The notes under the pieces are model-generated. The model ran no database searches, was not told where the DNA came from, and saw only the letters and a program-made list of their open reading frames with translations. 6,641 bases of DNA from Flavobacteriaceae bacterium UBA5079 (GTDB lineage Bacteria > Bacteroidota > Bacteroidia > Flavobacteriales > Flavobacteriaceae), in contig DIAL01000065.1 in assembly GCA_002414705.1 (NCBI GenBank), forward strand, positions 1 through 6,641, read 5' to 3'. Positions 4,609-6,641 of the stretch are shown in pieces; the first letter of the stretch is position 1, and every line of letters starts with the position of its first letter. Position numbers and translations under genes: made by a program.

Positions 4609-6641
4609 TTAATTTCCTAATGGTTCTTCTTCTTGAACTGATGCATTTGTTTTTGCCTGTTCTGCTTTAATTTTAGTCAGTTCGTTTTGAGCTTCTGTAA
4701 CCACATCATTATAATCCTTGAAATTTTGTATGACACTTTCCAAAATATAGGTAGCCTGAAAGGCATCATTTAATGCATAATAGTTTTTAGCCATAAGCAC
4801 CAGACCTTTCGCACTGTAATACTTATATCCTGAATAATCTTTAGCTAATTTTTGAATAGTAATGTTAGACGTTTCATGATTACCAGCTTTATTTTCAAAA
4901 TAGGCTTTGTAATAAAATGCTTCAGCAGCTGTCTCACCTGAAGCCGTTTTTTCAACTTCAGCATAAGCCGTTTTAGCTCGTGTTTCATCTTGGGTTTTCA
5001 TCGCAGAACGAGCAATAATAACATACGCATCACTAGTGATTTTATTATCAATTTTAGATTGTTGCAATACTTTTTCTGCATAAGCAACGGCTTCATTGTA
5101 TTGGCTTAATTGATAATTGGCTTTCATTAAATTAGATTGCGCATACACAACATTTTGTGGGAAACGCGCGTCTGTTTCCAAACGTTTAAGCATAGGAATG
5201 GCAGCTGTCCAATCTTTAGCATCTAAATAGATTTGTGATAATCTAGATAAGGATTCCTCTGTAAACTCGCTTGGCGTTGCACTAATAACCGATTGATAAT
5301 GTGGCGCAGCGTTTTCTTTTAAATCTTTTTTAAAGTATAATTGTGCGACATAAAAATGCGCTTGCAGATTATTAAGTCCCTTTGGAAACTGATTTAAATA
5401 CCCATTAAATTGCTTAATGGCATCATCGGTTTTGTTATCTAAATATTTCTTTTCAGCAGATTCGTAAGTAGCATTATCTAAATCGGCATCAGAAACCGAC
5501 ACATAATCTAGCGTTTGCACCCAAGATGCATATTCATCCACACGACCTAAATCTATATAAATTAAACGAACTGTTGAAACCGCTTGATTGGCTTCGGCAG
5601 TATTTGGATAATTGGTTGCTACGGTTTTAAACTTATCAAGCGCTTCGTTATTTCTGCTAGCATTATAATGCACCAAACCTTGACGCAATAAGGCTTTAGA
5701 AACGAAGGTGCTTCTCGGGTTTTCCTGTATTAAACGGTCGTACATTTTCATGGCATCAACCGTTTGATTGGCTTTGATATAGGAATTTCCAAGTTCGTAC
5801 ATGGCATCATCACGAAGTGTGGAGTTTGGATATTTCTGAATAAATGTTTCCAAACCACTAATTTTTTGGGATGATTTACCTTCGTAACCTTCGCTTAATG
5901 TTTTCTGAAAAAAGGCATAATCCGCATCCACCTTATTCATTTTCGCAGCTTTATCATACGCAGCAATTGCAGCACTGTAATTACTAGACACAAAATGCGC
6001 ATCTCCCAAACGTAAATACGTATCGTTTAAACGCACAGGATCTAAATCAGCTCCTTGAAGAAACTTGTTAAAAAACTCACTGGACTTTGTGTAGTTTTTT
6101 TGTTTGAAATAGGTATAGGCAACATTATAATCGCTGTTTTTAAATTCTGGTGTTTGTGAGGCAGTATTTGATTGTTGAAATTGCTTAAATCCAATTAAAG
6201 CATCATCATAATTCGTTAAATTATAATCGGTTTCAGCCTTCCAAAATGTAGCACGAGCTGTGTATGTTTCGTTAATACCTTCTTTAATAGATTTTTCAAA
6301 TAAACCTTTGGCTTCTTGATAATTGCCCTCACTATATAATTCTAATCCACGATAAAACGTAACTTTTTGATAAGCTTCCTTACTTGCAGAGCTGCGTTTA
6401 CCTTCTAGTAACTTTAAAGCTTCTTGATAGTTTTTAGACGTGATATAAGAATCAATTAATAGAATTTCAATTTCTTCATTATACGTCGAATTTGGATACG
6501 TTTCTAAATACATGGTTAACACTTGCGGAACTGATTGATAAGGATTTCCAATTTCATAACTAATTTTAGCATAGTTTAACCAAGCATCCTCTTGAATTTT
6601 CAAATCGAAATCCATTTGTGATGCATTTCGAAATGCATTTA
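4609..6641 (-). CDS. TPR-repeat protein, C-terminal part (5' end outside window)
   Basis: The window holds about 676 C-terminal residues. The frame stays open to the right edge and reads NAFRNASQ just before the first internal methionine (ATG at 6613-6615), so that methionine is not the true start. Counting from it, tandem tetratricopeptide-like helix pairs fill most of the length, for example around 83-112, 120-150, 160-187, 197-225, 268-300, 304-338, 415-446, 455-482, 489-520 and 564-593, with recurring YPNS or NPRS turn motifs. They resemble the TPR_6/CpoB (YbgF) and BamD style of repeat. The tail (NELTKIKAEQAKTNASVQEEEPLGN) is charged and probably disordered. No enzyme motif is visible. 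Homologues I recall are about 1,000 residues and exported, but the signal peptide cannot be seen here. The TAA stop touches the ATG of the extended barrel frame, implying an operon. A protein-protein scaffold in the periplasm is the likely role. Confidence 0.85.
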   Translation of the reverse strand, partial: NAFRNASQMDFDLKIQEDAWLNYAKISYEIGNPYQSVPQVLTMYLETYPNSTYNEEIEILLIDSYITSKNYQEALKLLEGKRSSASKEAYQKVTFYRGLELYSEGNYQEAKGLFEKSIKEGINETYTARATFWKAETDYNLTNYDDALIGFKQFQQSNTASQTPEFKNSDYNVAYTYFKQKNYTKSSEFFNKFLQGADLDPVRLNDTYLRLGDAHFVSSNYSAAIAAYDKAAKMNKVDADYAFFQKTLSEGYEGKSSQKISGLETFIQKYPNSTLRDDAMYELGNSYIKANQTVDAMKMYDRLIQENPRSTFVSKALLRQGLVHYNASRNNEALDKFKTVATNYPNTAEANQAVSTVRLIYIDLGRVDEYASWVQTLDYVSVSDADLDNATYESAEKKYLDNKTDDAIKQFNGYLNQFPKGLNNLQAHFYVAQLYFKKDLKENAAPHYQSVISATPSEFTEESLSRLSQIYLDAKDWTAAIPMLKRLETDARFPQNVVYAQSNLMKANYQLSQYNEAVAYAEKVLQQSKIDNKITSDAYVIIARSAMKTQDETRAKTAYAEVEKTASGETAAEAFYYKAYFENKAGNHETSNITIQKLAKDYSGYKYYSAKGLVLMAKNYYALNDAFQATYILESVIQNFKDYNDVVTEAQNELTKIKAEQAKTNASVQEEEPLGN

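Noticed and set aside
6613..6615. The ATG here as the start of the TPR gene.
   Set aside because: The same frame stays open to the window edge and the preceding residues (NAFRNASQ) fit the family, so this is an internal methionine of a truncated gene.

Overview
The window looks like a chromosomal segment of a marine-type Flavobacteriaceae (Bacteroidetes) bacterium. The DNA is AT-rich, start codons are preceded by A-rich leaders rather than clear Shine-Dalgarno sequences, and the proteins match families I recognise from flavobacteria: a lipoprotein of the YtcJ amidohydrolase group, a beta-barrel with the N-terminal motif VVKPYTPSISDAFKVK, and a large TPR protein. This assignment rests on recall of the families, not on a search.

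Layout from left to right. (1) 1-87, minus: the first 29 codons of a gene that leaves the window, probably a YkgJ-type cysteine cluster protein. (2) 162-860, plus: a class I SAM-dependent methyltransferase, divergent from gene 1 across a 74-base gap and ending in a likely intrinsic terminator that overlaps its stop codon. (3) 861-1007: a convergent intergenic gap holding the terminator and decayed repeat fragments. (4) 1008-2630, minus: a complete lipoprotein amidohydrolase with all expected metal-site residues. (5) 2631-2796: a compact non-coding stretch with three structured elements, namely a wobble-rich hairpin, a strong intrinsic terminator and an interspersed palindromic repeat. (6) 2797-4551 (or 4608), minus: an outer-membrane beta-barrel protein of the kind usually labelled TonB-dependent receptor but with no room for a plug domain. 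(7) 4609 to the right edge, minus: the C-terminal 676 residues of a TPR-repeat protein whose start lies outside the window.

The TPR and barrel genes read as one transcription unit: the TPR stop codon directly abuts an ATG of the barrel frame. They may form an uncharacterised periplasm/outer-membrane pair. The transcript probably ends at the hairpin at 2705-2732, so the amidohydrolase should be a separate unit. I see no rRNA, tRNA, CRISPR, insertion sequence or phage gene. Most of the window is ordinary flavobacterial core genome; the points of interest are the TPR/barrel pair and the dense, structured repeats placed just after stop codons.
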